A stretch of 20,993 bases of DNA from Synergistaceae bacterium UBA1037 (GCA_002316795.1 DCEE01000015.1:30757-51749), one strand, 5' to 3'. Positions 1-6,918 are shown, numbered from the stretch's first letter. Notes: generated by a model not told the origin, from the sequence alone. Numbers and translations: made by a program.

Positions 1-1671
1 CTTGAGGATCTTGCCGCAAGGCTCTCCGAAACAGAGCATATTATGGCCTCCCTTGATGAAAATTCGCAGGAACTGCGGTCTATGCTTGCCGTTCATGAAC
101 GTCTGCAGAGAGAGTTCGAGGCAAATGGAGGCTTCGGCTTTGATGTTGAGGCAAAACAAGTCCTGAAGGGGCTGGGATTCCGCCCCGAAGAGGATGCCGG
201 GCGCATGACCTCAGAGTTTTCCGGAGGCTGGAAGATGCGTGTGGCTCTTGCCGCTCTGCTTCTCTCCCGGCCTGATATCCTACTGCTCGACGAGCCCACC
301 AACCACCTTGACACAGAGAGCATGGAGTGGCTGGAAAACTGGCTGAAAGATTTCAGGGGCACGATCATCGCTGTCTCCCACGACCGCAGGTTTCTGGATA
401 AGATGGTCACCTCCGTCGCTGAACTTGCCGGGGGAAGGATCAACCTTTATTCCTGCGGCTACGATAAGTTCCTTAAGGAGCGCGAAGAACGCCGGGAGAG
501 GCTTGAAGCAGAATGGGAACAGCAGAAGGAAAAGATCGAAAACATACAGCGTTTTGTTGAGAGGTTCAGGTATAAGGCGACCAAAGCCACCCAGGTCCAG
601 AGCAGGATAAGGCAGCTCGAAAAGATGGAGATAACAGAACTGGAGGGACCCTCAAAAAGCGTCCAATTCAAGTTTCCGGATTCTCCAAGAAGCGGCTACG
701 AGGTCATGTCATGCAAAAACCTTACTAAAAAATACGGCAGGAAGACTGTTTTTGAGGATCTTGAGCTGACTGTCCACAGAGGAGAAAGATTGGCCCTGGT
801 GGGCATAAACGGAGCAGGGAAATCCACCCTGCTCAGGCTTCTGAACCTTTCTGAAGGGCCTACAACCGGGACAGTCACTTACGGACTGAACGTAAAAAAG
901 GCGTATTTTTCGCAGGAAAGCGCACAGAACCTTGATTACACCAACACCATTTGGCAGGAGATCAATAATACCGGCTCAAAGATGCTGGAGGGTGCAAAGC
1001 GCAATCTTCTGGGAGCATTCCTTTTTTCAGGGGAAGATATACACAAGCCCATATCCGTCCTTTCGGGAGGAGAAAAATCCAGGGTCGGACTACTGAAGAT
1101 GCTCCTTTCGGAATCGAACCTCCTGATCCTTGACGAGCCTACCAACCACCTTGACTATGCCACAAAAGAACTGTTCCAGAGAGCGCTCCTTGAGTACGGC
1201 GGAACGATAATCATCGTCTCCCACGACCGCGCATTCCTTGATGACCTCGTGGAAAGAGTTATAGAGATCCGGGACGGCACTCTGTACGACTATCCGGGGA
1301 ACTACTCCTGGTTTATCGAAAAAAGATCTATGCAGTCAGCCCCGGAGAGTGTCAGCAGAGAAAATGAAAAGACCGATCAATCTCAGGCGGATAGGTCAAA
1401 AGAACAAAAAAGGATCGAAGCAGAGGAACGTAACAGGATATACCGTGAGAGGAAAGCTCTGGAAGACAGACTTTCGCCAATTGAGAAAATGATAGAAAAA
1501 GATGAGACGCGCAAAGAGGAGATATCCGCGCTTTTGTGCGATCCGGAAGTACTTGGTGATTCGAACAAAATCCAGGAACTGATGATAGAGCTGAAAGATA
1601 CCGAGAAGCGCCTTGAGGAAAACTATCCCCTCTGGGAGGAACTGGCGGCAAAAATCGAATCAATAAAATAG
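1..1671 (+). CDS. ABC-F family ATPase, 5'-truncated by window edge
   Basis: The frame is open from base 1, so the gene starts upstream; the ATG at 43 is internal. Counting from that ATG, the first ATPase domain keeps its signature FSGGWKM (residues 59-65) and Walker B LLLDEPTNHLD (80-90), but its Walker A lies outside the window. A charged linker (about 140-200) joins it to a complete second ATPase domain: Walker A GINGAGKST (254-262), signature LSGGEKS (340-346), Walker B LILDEPTNHLD (361-371) and switch SHDRAF. The last 110 residues are highly charged and probably coiled-coil, as in the Uup type. Tandem domains, the DEPTNHLD motif and the absence of membrane segments define ABC-F, soluble ribosome-associated ATPases acting in translation (family knowledge). 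Which subfamily (Uup-, EttA- or YdiF-like) cannot be decided. The next gene starts 27 bases downstream, probably co-transcribed. Confidence 0.93.
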   Translation, partial: LEDLAARLSETEHIMASLDENSQELRSMLAVHERLQREFEANGGFGFDVEAKQVLKGLGFRPEEDAGRMTSEFSGGWKMRVALAALLLSRPDILLLDEPTNHLDTESMEWLENWLKDFRGTIIAVSHDRRFLDKMVTSVAELAGGRINLYSCGYDKFLKEREERRERLEAEWEQQKEKIENIQRFVERFRYKATKATQVQSRIRQLEKMEITELEGPSKSVQFKFPDSPRSGYEVMSCKNLTKKYGRKTVFEDLELTVHRGERLALVGINGAGKSTLLRLLNLSEGPTTGTVTYGLNVKKAYFSQESAQNLDYTNTIWQEINNTGSKMLEGAKRNLLGAFLFSGEDIHKPISVLSGGEKSRVGLLKMLLSESNLLILDEPTNHLDYATKELFQRALLEYGGTIIIVSHDRAFLDDLVERVIEIRDGTLYDYPGNYSWFIEKRSMQSAPESVSRENEKTDQSQADRSKEQKRIEAEERNRIYRERKALEDRLSPIEKMIEKDETRKEEISALLCDPEVLGDSNKIQELMIELKDTEKRLEENYPLWEELAAKIESIK

Positions 1672-1698
1672 CTGATACAAGTCAGGAGGCTGCTCCAA

Positions 1699-2151
1699 AT
1701 GATTTATGACAGTATAGACAATTTCCTCAGTTATGCCCCGAAAATAATGCCGGGTTCAGAAATACTCCTACCCTTTCTTGAGGCTGTCAGATCCAGGTCG
1801 TTCGAGAATATTAAGAATATGGATCCAGGTGTTCTGGACCTTCGGTTGGGTGAGTACGAGACCCGAAACGCAGAGGAAGTCCCCTTTGAATCACACAGAA
1901 AATTCTGGGATCTGCAGATAGTAATGGAGGGCGAAGAGCTGGTGGGGTATTCCACGCTTGAAGCTCTCAGGGAGACATCCGAATACGATCCCGTATGTGA
2001 TATTACCTTCTACTCCGGCAAAGGCCAGATGCTCAGTCTGGGGAAAGGCATGATGATGCTTCTCTCTCCCTTTGACGGACACCAGCCAGGCGTTATATCA
2101 GGCAATGGTCCCTCCCGGATACGCAAGATCGTTGTTAAGCTTCCCTGGTAA
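1699..2151 (+). CDS. YhcH/YjgK/YiaL family protein (DUF386)
   Basis: A 150-residue protein, the usual length of this small cupin-like family. Diagnostic pieces are FESHRKFWDLQIVMEGEE (residues 63-80; His66, Asp71, Glu79/80), the central Tyr/Asp-rich strand SEYDPVCDITFYSG, and SPFDGHQPG (123-131), whose His128 is a likely metal ligand together with His66. Relatives include E. coli YhcH, YjgK, YiaL and the EbgC protein; several are linked to handling of sugar acids or sialic acid, but the reaction is not settled, so no substrate is assigned. The start is supported by AGGAGG at 1684-1689, nine bases before the ATG. It follows the ABC-F gene by 27 bases and ends in a terminator, so the two probably form the end of one transcript. 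No sugar-metabolism genes surround it. Confidence 0.88.
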   Translation: MIYDSIDNFLSYAPKIMPGSEILLPFLEAVRSRSFENIKNMDPGVLDLRLGEYETRNAEEVPFESHRKFWDLQIVMEGEELVGYSTLEALRETSEYDPVCDITFYSGKGQMLSLGKGMMMLLSPFDGHQPGVISGNGPSRIRKIVVKLPW

Positions 2152-2154
2152 ATA

Positions 2155-2195
2155 AGTAACGGGAACCCTGTTCCGGCTCCCGTTACTTTCTTTTT
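2155..2195 (+). terminator. Intrinsic terminator after YhcH-family gene
   Basis: The stem AGTAACGGGA (2155-2164) pairs with TCCCGTTACT (2178-2187), 10 bp, with a 13-base loop, followed by the T-rich run TTTCTTTTT. It begins three bases after the stop codon and should end the ABC-F/YhcH transcript. Confidence 0.85.
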
Positions 2196-2210
2196 AATTT
2201 ATGTTGCTCG

Positions 2211-2232
2211 TTTAAAAACCTCTCATCAGGTT
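2211..2232 (-). terminator. Short terminator-like hairpin after class V aminotransferase
   Basis: Read on the minus strand, AACCT (2232-2228) pairs with AGGTT (2221-2217) across a 6-base loop, and the stem runs straight into five Ts. The stem is only 5 bp, so termination may be weak. It lies about 40 bases past the stop of the minus-strand aminotransferase and is the only candidate between the two convergent genes for that strand. Confidence 0.4.
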
Positions 2233-2269
2233 GATAGGCAGACGGATCTCAGAGCAAGTATTGCCCCGG

Positions 2270-3427
2270 CTATTTTCCTGCCAGGCCCCGCTGCATTACT
2301 GCCAGCGCAGCACCCGGTTCTGCCTCGAGCCCGCATGAAATGGCCGCTCTCTCTATTGCCGCCACTCCCGATATGAGCATGTGTTTGTCAAGATTGCCCA
2401 TATGCCCCATCCTGAAGCCCTTTCCAGCGTAATCGCCCAGGCACGCCGCGACGAGAGCTCCCTCTGCGGCACAGGCGGCGCGGAAGCCGGCATCGTCAAC
2501 GGGCATTTTTTCGGGATAGAGGAAGATCGAAAGGGTCGGAGAGCGGTACCCCTCCTTTGCAAAGGTCCTGAAGCCCAGAGCTGACATCGCTTCCCCTATC
2601 AGGCAGGCATGCTCCCTGTGGCGGCGGTATCTCTCATCAAGCCCCTCTTCCAGCATTATCCTTACAGATTCTTTGAGCGCGGAGATGTTGTTGACAGCAG
2701 GGGTCCCCCAGTACTTCTTTGTATCTGTCATTACCGGGATCCAGCGTGCGTAGTCGATATAAGACTCACGTATCGACCCCATCTCCTCGCGTTTTTTCAG
2801 TGCCCTTTTTCCGGTCCAGACGACAGACATCCCCGGGACACAGCAAAGAGCTTTCTGGGAACAGGTGAAATAGACATCTATCCCCCAGGCCATATCCACC
2901 TCGACACCTCCCCCTGCAGCGACTCCATCGACGACAAAGAGCACTTCGGGGTGCTTCTCTTTCATCATGCAGGCCATCTCTTTAAGGGGAAGCTCAACAC
3001 CCGTGGATGTCTCCACATGGGTGACCACCGCAACAGTATAGCCCCCTTCCGAGAGTTTCCTGTCCACTTCCTCCGGAGTAACAGACATGCCCCATTCTGC
3101 TTCAATGGTTGATATATCAAGACCCCTGTTTTTGCATATGGAGATGTAACGATCTCCGAAATGTCCGTTTGAACAGACCAGCACTTTGTCCTTCTCATTT
3201 GCGATATTTGCGATCGCCATCTCCATGCCCATTGTTCCCGAGCCGGCAACCAGGAAGGCTATTCCTTCACAGTTAGTTATTGATCTCAGCTCTGCCAGAA
3301 GCTCCTGGAACTCTGCCACAAAATCCGGGTCAGTGTGTGCCTTGACCTCGCTTCCAAGCTTGCTCAGCACGCTTGCGGAAACAGGCACGGGACCCGGGAT
3401 CATTACCAGTTTTTTTGTCGGAATCAT
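2270..3427 (-). CDS. Class V PLP aminotransferase (alanine/serine-glyoxylate type)
   Basis: A 385-residue fold-type I PLP enzyme of the alanine-glyoxylate/serine-glyoxylate aminotransferase group. The N-terminal MIPGPVPV block (residues 9-16), the cofactor-phosphate loop AGSGTMGME (61-69), THVETSTGV (136-144), the PLP-ring aspartate in VVDGVAAGGG (Asp167) and the Schiff-base lysine in CSQKAL (Lys192) are all present, as is a conserved small C-terminal domain. Family members swap an amino group between alanine, serine or aspartate and glyoxylate or pyruvate; the exact donor cannot be read here, and 2-aminoethylphosphonate-type relatives are an alternative. The start is supported by AGGAGGT just upstream on the minus strand (about 3433-3440). 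It stands alone, convergent with the YhcH gene and divergent from the EamA gene at 3601. A role in amino-acid catabolism is inferred. Confidence 0.9.
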   Translation of the reverse strand: MIPTKKLVMIPGPVPVSASVLSKLGSEVKAHTDPDFVAEFQELLAELRSITNCEGIAFLVAGSGTMGMEMAIANIANEKDKVLVCSNGHFGDRYISICKNRGLDISTIEAEWGMSVTPEEVDRKLSEGGYTVAVVTHVETSTGVELPLKEMACMMKEKHPEVLFVVDGVAAGGGVEVDMAWGIDVYFTCSQKALCCVPGMSVVWTGKRALKKREEMGSIRESYIDYARWIPVMTDTKKYWGTPAVNNISALKESVRIMLEEGLDERYRRHREHACLIGEAMSALGFRTFAKEGYRSPTLSIFLYPEKMPVDDAGFRAACAAEGALVAACLGDYAGKGFRMGHMGNLDKHMLISGVAAIERAAISCGLEAEPGAALAVMQRGLAGK

Positions 3428-3483
3428 TGTTTTGACCTCCTGTCGAAATTTCTTGATCCTCTCTGGTTTTCAGAAAATATCAA

Positions 3484-3501
3484 GGATATTATATGATATC
3501 C
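3484..3501 (-). promoter_or_regulatory. Candidate -10 of class V aminotransferase inside a palindrome
   Basis: On the minus strand a perfect TATAAT lies at 3493-3488, about 60 bases before the aminotransferase start. It is inside the inverted repeat GGATAT-N6-ATATCC (3484-3501). No convincing -35 is visible at 17 bases. Promoter plus overlapping operator is an inference from position. Confidence 0.3.
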
Positions 3502-3553
3502 ATGCGATCATTGCATAATGACGGACACTCAATGATAAATATGGCTTTCTTTC

Positions 3554-3562
3554 TGCTAAAAT
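3554..3562 (+). promoter_or_regulatory. Extended -10 element before EamA gene
   Basis: TGCTAAAAT matches an extended -10 (TG-N-TAnAAT) and sits 38 bases before the ATG at 3601. The bases 17-18 upstream do not resemble a -35, which an extended -10 can tolerate. Confidence 0.4.
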
Positions 3563-3600
3563 ACTCCTGCCTTTAGAAAGAGGAAAGGACGTATGAGAAA

Positions 3601-4482
3601 ATGAGAACCAACAGTGAAGAGCTAAAGGGAGGCCTCCTTGTCGTTGCCGCGGGAATGTGCTGGGGAATGACGGGGACTGTCCAGGCCCTCGCACCTGAAA
3701 AGGCGACTTCTCTTACGATCGGCTCCGCAAGGGTATTCGGAGCCGGGCTGCTGTTGCTGATATGGATCCTCTTCCGCCGCAGAAAGATACTCAGCGAAAA
3801 AAAGTGGGACCGGGCCGGGCTACTTCTTGCGGCATTCGGATTGACAGCATATCAGTTTGCCTTCTTTTCCGCGGTAAGGCTTACCGGGGTCGCGATCGGA
3901 ACGATGGTGGCCATCGGATCGGCTCCTGTGCTTGCAGGAATACTGGGCAGGGTTTTTTTCAAAGAATGCCTCTCCCCCAGATGGTTCATATCCACACTGC
4001 TGGCGATAACCGGATGTTTTCTTCTTGTCGCGGCGGGAAACAGCGATTTCAGCTCCGTTAGCATCCCGGGCGCCCTGCTCGCTTTCGGAGCCGCCCTCTC
4101 CTACGCGCTCGAGGGAGCTGGACTCAGGCTGATCGGAACAAAGGATCCCGTCGAAACTGTCTCCCTCATCTCGATATTAAGCGCGCTGATGGCGCTGCCC
4201 TGGCTGATAACTGGAGACATATCATGGATATTCAGCCTTCGCGGGATGATCTGCATATTCTTCCTCTCAGTCCTTACAACGATACTTCCCTTCTCCCTTT
4301 TCGCAAAAGGCATAGGAAAAATTACCCTCGGTAAGGCTTACACTCTCTCCCTTTCGGAACCTATGACCGCGTGGGTCCTCTCCACCTTCCTTCTGGGAGA
4401 GAAACTCTCCCTTCTCGGATCTGCCGGGGTCTTCATCCTTTTCAGCGGGATAATCGTTCTTGCCTGTGACAGAAATAAATAA
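3601..4482 (+). CDS. DMT superfamily EamA-type transporter
   Basis: A 293-residue, very hydrophobic protein with about ten predicted membrane helices in two homologous halves, the usual size and shape of EamA/RhaT drug/metabolite transporters. The first half opens with GLLVVAAGMCWGMTGT, a typical first EamA helix, and the second half repeats it around residues 155-170 (ALLAFGAALSYALEG). The C-terminal block PMTAWVLSTFLLGEKLS, with the conserved Glu-Lys turn before the last helix, is characteristic of the family. Members usually export amino acids, amines or other small metabolites across the inner membrane; the substrate cannot be told. A purine-rich site (AGGAAAGG, about 3581-3588) precedes the ATG. 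An ATG at 3593 opens only a three-codon frame and was not used. No hairpin terminator is obvious downstream. Confidence 0.9.
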   Translation: MRTNSEELKGGLLVVAAGMCWGMTGTVQALAPEKATSLTIGSARVFGAGLLLLIWILFRRRKILSEKKWDRAGLLLAAFGLTAYQFAFFSAVRLTGVAIGTMVAIGSAPVLAGILGRVFFKECLSPRWFISTLLAITGCFLLVAAGNSDFSSVSIPGALLAFGAALSYALEGAGLRLIGTKDPVETVSLISILSALMALPWLITGDISWIFSLRGMICIFFLSVLTTILPFSLFAKGIGKITLGKAYTLSLSEPMTAWVLSTFLLGEKLSLLGSAGVFILFSGIIVLACDRNK

Positions 4483-4592
4483 AACGGTCTTCTTTTTTTA
4501 ATTTTCTAACCCTTTAATTCTGTATATTCGATAAATTATACGTGTGTCAATATCTAATTTATTTAATTTCTTTTGATATGTTAGAAAATCGC

Positions 4593-4620
4593 TTGACTTC
4601 TCTGACCTCTCGGTTATTAT
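4593..4620 (+). promoter_or_regulatory. Promoter of lytic transglycosylase gene
   Basis: TTGACT (4593-4598), 16-base spacer, TATTAT (4615-4620); each hexamer differs from the sigma-70 consensus at one position. It gives a 5' untranslated region of about 75 bases before the gene at 4704. Confidence 0.55.
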
Positions 4621-4703
4621 ATTCGGTGCGCAAAGAGTCCCTGTTTGGGTGAATATTCAGAAATTTTTTACCCTTACAGTCCCCGAAACGCAAGGAGGTC
4701 ATC

Positions 4704-5570
4704 ATGCGAAAGATATGGAAAATGCGGAAGATTTTTGTTCCGCAGGCCGCAGCGCTGCTAGCAGTCCTCACTATAGTAGCACTTTCTCCCAATAGGGGGG
4801 CATGCAGCGTGCAGGCAAACAAAACACTAAGCAACACCTCTGCTGAAGGAACGATCATCACCACGACCTATGAAACAAAGGATGATGAGGGAAAGCTCGT
4901 AGTAAAAACTACATCTTCGGTAAAAAAGAAAGAGACCGCTAATCCCCGTGCCGCCTCAGGCAAAGATCCCCAAACCGAGATATCCCATGGAGGACTGGAC
5001 GTGTCCGTCGTAAGCGCCCTGGACAGGATGGGCCTTACCCGGGAACATATCGACAAATGGGTCGGCAGCCATCCGAACTCAACTTTGAAAGAACTGGCAA
5101 AAATGAGTGCCGGCAGACAGCGCAAGGTGGCAAACATAGCCACCTTCATAAGGTCGATCAACAAAAAGATCTCTCCCATGATAGCATGGAGGGAGGCGTC
5201 GGCCCTCGTTTACTACAGTTCGAAATACAACGTCCCGACAGACCTGTCGGTAGGCATAGCGAAAACGGAGAGCCTTTTCAACCCGAGTGCTGTGAGCAGC
5301 AGGGGAGCCATGGGAGTAATGCAGGTAATGTGGAAAGTACACCACGGAATGCTTAGCGCGAGAGGAATAGCGACTACCAGGGACCATATGTTTGACCCGG
5401 AACGCGGAGTGGAGGCCGGAGTCCTTCTGCTCTCCCGCTACATCAACGCATACGGGACGGTCCAGAAGGCACTCAACAGGTACTACGGGGGGATCTCCGT
5501 ATCTTACCTGAAAAAGGTCAACAACAATATGGCTATGCTCCAGCGCCACTCTGAAAAAACGGGGTTCTGA
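4704..5570 (+). CDS. Exported lytic transglycosylase (SLT domain)
   Basis: A 288-residue protein. The N-terminus (Lys/Arg cluster, then hydrophobic residues about 11-27) is a signal peptide or membrane anchor, so it acts on periplasmic peptidoglycan. Residues 35-155 form a linker and a helical region without a recognised domain. Residues about 160-280 are a Slt/MltE-like transglycosylase domain: the catalytic glutamate is in AKTESLFNPSAVSS (Glu189), followed by RGAMGVMQVM (200-209) and the later ALNRYYGG motif (family: A-N-YN-G). Such enzymes cleave the MurNAc-GlcNAc bond and leave 1,6-anhydroMurNAc. The start is fixed by AGGAGGT at 4693-4699, four bases before the ATG. It has its own promoter and a strong terminator, so it is monocistronic. 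Whether it serves growth, recycling or assembly of an envelope machine cannot be told. Confidence 0.9.
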   Translation: MRKIWKMRKIFVPQAAALLAVLTIVALSPNRGACSVQANKTLSNTSAEGTIITTTYETKDDEGKLVVKTTSSVKKKETANPRAASGKDPQTEISHGGLDVSVVSALDRMGLTREHIDKWVGSHPNSTLKELAKMSAGRQRKVANIATFIRSINKKISPMIAWREASALVYYSSKYNVPTDLSVGIAKTESLFNPSAVSSRGAMGVMQVMWKVHHGMLSARGIATTRDHMFDPERGVEAGVLLLSRYINAYGTVQKALNRYYGGISVSYLKKVNNNMAMLQRHSEKTGF

Positions 5571-5596
5571 TCCTGACAACATTCAACTTTTATGCG

Positions 5597-5642
5597 CAGG
5601 TCAGAGGCCGTACCCGTCAAGGTACGGCCTCTGACCTGTTTT
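5597..5642 (+). terminator. Very strong intrinsic terminator (18-bp perfect stem)
   Basis: CAGGTCAGAGGCCGTACC (5597-5614) pairs perfectly with 5621-5638 across the 6-base loop CGTCAA, followed by TTTT. It lies 27 bases after the lytic transglycosylase stop and just past the stop of the convergent xthA, so it may also block read-through from the other side, although the minus side has no T tract. Confidence 0.92.
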
Positions 5643-5659
5643 AGAACAGTTTACTTCGT

Positions 5660-6463
5660 TCAGATCTCGAAGGAACCCACGACCGCAGTGTGATCTGAGG
5701 GCCGCTCCATAGCCCTCAGCGATCTTTCGACCCGGACCTTCCTGCTTGCCCCGGCCATAAACTCCGTTCCGATTATGTGGTCTATCCTCCAGCCTATATT
5801 CCGTGAAAGTGAATCCTTTATCCTGTAATCCCAGAAAGAGTATTCTCCATCCCCCGGGAGATGTTTCCTGAAGATGTCGACGAAGCCCCATGACATAACA
5901 TCCGCAAATGCCTTTTTGACATCGCTGTGGAAACAGACGTGGTTCGTCTTGTTTTTAGGGTTTGCCACATCAAGATCTGTCGGCGCCACGTTCAGGTCGC
6001 CGAGCCACAAAAGCCTGTCCTTCGGGGTGAACTTCCTTTCAAAAAGGCCCCTCACCCTCCGGAAAAATTTGAGCTTATAGGCGTAGTCCGGGTTGTCGAT
6101 CTCTTTTCCCTGGGGGATGTATGTGTTCAGGATATTCAGTTCCCCATACCTTGCAAGTATAACCCTGGACAGCTCCGATTCCTCCCTTTCAGGCTCCGCC
6201 AAGCCGTCACCAAGGCCGAATGCCGCCTCATCGGGTTCGATCCTCGAGATCACCGCGACGCCGTTGTACGATTTCATACCCCTGAAAAGGCAATGGTAAC
6301 CAAGATCTTCAAAAAATTCTTTTGGAAACTCCTCGTCACGGCATTTGGTTTCCTGAAGACAGAGGATATCCGGAGCCTCTTCCGAGGCGAGGAAGCTTTC
6401 AAGTACGGGGATCCTGCTTTTTACGGAATTCACGTTGAAAGTACCTATTCTGACCAGAGACAT
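5660..6463 (-). CDS. xthA: Exodeoxyribonuclease III
   Basis: A 267-residue enzyme of the exonuclease III/AP-endonuclease family, which removes 3' blocks and cuts abasic sites in base-excision repair. The active-site set is complete: Asn10 in GTFNVNS, Glu38 in CLQETK, Tyr115 in NTYIPQG, Asp156 and Asn158 in LWLGDLNVAP, Asp228-His229 in GWRIDHI, and the closing Asp257-His258 in RPSDHTAVV. The length matches E. coli XthA (268). The start is set at the ATG 6463-6461 because GGGAGG (6476-6471 on this strand) precedes it by seven bases; a TTG 18 bases further upstream would overlap that site. It is convergent with the transglycosylase gene and appears monocistronic. Confidence 0.95.
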   Translation of the reverse strand: MSLVRIGTFNVNSVKSRIPVLESFLASEEAPDILCLQETKCRDEEFPKEFFEDLGYHCLFRGMKSYNGVAVISRIEPDEAAFGLGDGLAEPEREESELSRVILARYGELNILNTYIPQGKEIDNPDYAYKLKFFRRVRGLFERKFTPKDRLLWLGDLNVAPTDLDVANPKNKTNHVCFHSDVKKAFADVMSWGFVDIFRKHLPGDGEYSFWDYRIKDSLSRNIGWRIDHIIGTEFMAGASRKVRVERSLRAMERPSDHTAVVGSFEI

Positions 6464-6498
6464 TCCATTACCTCCCTGCAAATTCTTATCAGATAATA

Positions 6499-6515
6499 AT
6501 GTATAAAGTATACAT
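6499..6515. promoter_or_regulatory. Palindrome upstream of xthA, possible operator
   Basis: ATGTATA-AAG-TATACAT is a perfect 7-bp inverted repeat with a 3-base centre, 36 bases upstream of the xthA start. On the minus strand it contains TATACT, a plausible -10. A repressor site over the xthA promoter is possible but unproven. Confidence 0.3.
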
Positions 6516-6530
6516 GCAATTTACAGAGTA

Positions 6531-6600
6531 GATACCGGGCTGCCGGGACCCGGATCTGTTATTTTTACCCTTTCTTCGAGCCCCGGGCGGAAACTGCCCG
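6531..6600 (+). other. Two GC-rich hairpins in the xthA-cysE gap
   Basis: First hairpin: GAT-A-CCGGG (6531-6539) with CCCGGATC (6549-6556), one bulged A, followed by the T-rich TGTTATTTTTA, which looks like a plus-strand terminator. Second: CGGGC (6584-6588) with GCCCG (6596-6600). No gene ends here on the plus strand, so their purpose is unexplained. They lie in the divergent region between xthA and the cysE leader promoter. Confidence 0.4.
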
Positions 6601-6671
6601 AAATGAGCCGTCTCACACCGTTTCCCTAAGGAACACTACAAGAGTCAAACGACCGAAAGATTCCATAAATA

Positions 6672-6700
6672 TTGCTTTTATAACCTATCCCTGCTAGAAT
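6672..6700 (+). promoter_or_regulatory. Promoter of the cysE leader transcript
   Basis: TTGCTT (6672-6677), exactly 17 bases, then TAGAAT (6695-6700) preceded by TGC, giving the extended -10 TGCTAGAAT. The expected start is about seven bases after the -10, at 6707-6708. The A at 6708 is the first base of the leader-peptide ATG, so the transcript should be leaderless. Confidence 0.75.
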
Positions 6701-6707
6701 ATCTGCC

Positions 6708-6776
6708 ATGATGAAAATTACGTCTTCCCACTTTACCTCTGTATGCTGCTGTTGTATGGAAGGTCCCGGAGATTGA
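6708..6776 (+). CDS. Polycysteine leader peptide of cysE attenuator
   Basis: A 22-codon ORF, too short for usual gene calling: it starts with two ATG codons (6708, 6711), runs MMKITSSHFT then SVCCCCMEGPGD, and stops with TGA at 6774-6776. The four consecutive Cys codons TGC TGC TGT TGT lie at 6744-6755. Four cysteines in a 22-codon ORF directly before a serine acetyltransferase gene point to a leader peptide whose translation reports charged Cys-tRNA. There is no Shine-Dalgarno sequence; the promoter position predicts a leaderless mRNA starting at the ATG. Polycysteine leaderless short ORFs acting as cysteine-responsive attenuators are known from mycobacteria; this case is in an apparently unrelated anaerobe. 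The peptide itself is probably not functional. Translation and regulation are inferred. Confidence 0.75.
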   Translation: MMKITSSHFTSVCCCCMEGPGD

Positions 6777-6870
6777 TCCGCGACGCCTCGATCCGGCTGT
6801 TGCGGTCATAGGCTAAACAGCAGGCAGAATAATTTATCAGAAAACAAAAGACCTGCTTCGGCAGGTCTTT
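6746..6870 (+). promoter_or_regulatory. Putative cysteine-responsive transcription attenuator
   Basis: Competing pairings are visible. (a) The Cys-codon segment CTGCTGTT (6746-6753) is perfectly complementary to AACAGCAG (6816-6823). (b) AGCAGG (6819-6824) is complementary to CCTGCT (6852-6857), the 5' arm of the terminator. (c) The terminator stem is 6847-6856/6861-6870. (d) A local hairpin joins GCCT (6785-6788) to AGGC (6810-6813) with an inner GACCG/CGGTC stem. Pairings a and b share bases, and b and c share bases. Predicted logic: with ample cysteine the ribosome clears the Cys codons, a forms, b is blocked and c terminates. On starvation the stalled ribosome masks 6746-6753, b can form and cysE is transcribed. 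The b helix is only 6 bp, so the detailed model is tentative. Confidence 0.6.
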
Positions 6871-6876
6871 CTTATT
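6847..6876 (+). terminator. UUCG-capped intrinsic terminator before cysE
   Basis: AAAGACCTGC (6847-6856) pairs with GCAGGTCTTT (6861-6870) around a TTCG loop closed by C-G, an exceptionally stable tetraloop, followed by CTTATT. It lies between a promoter and the gene that promoter should serve (cysE, start 6919), with no other gene to terminate, which marks it as an attenuator terminator. Confidence 0.85.
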
Positions 6877-6918
6877 AGATAAAACATCGGACAAACCGAT
6901 TTGAAAAGGGTGATTTGG

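Noticed and set aside
2609..3112. Plus-strand open frame of 167 codons
   Set aside because: It lies entirely inside the minus-strand class V aminotransferase, which has full motifs; its own translation shows no family features.
3593..3604. Three-codon ORF ATG AGA AAA TGA overlapping the EamA start as ATGA
   Set aside because: It could couple translation by reinitiation, but such minimal frames are common by chance and nothing else supports it.
5079..5582. Minus-strand open frame of 167 codons
   Set aside because: It is antisense to the lytic transglycosylase domain with its catalytic Glu; no ribosome site or recognisable protein.
6777..6918. T-box or SAM riboswitch before cysE
   Set aside because: No T-box consensus (AGGGTGGNACCGCG-like) and no SAM-I core elements are visible between the promoter and cysE; the Cys-rich ORF plus terminator explains the region better.
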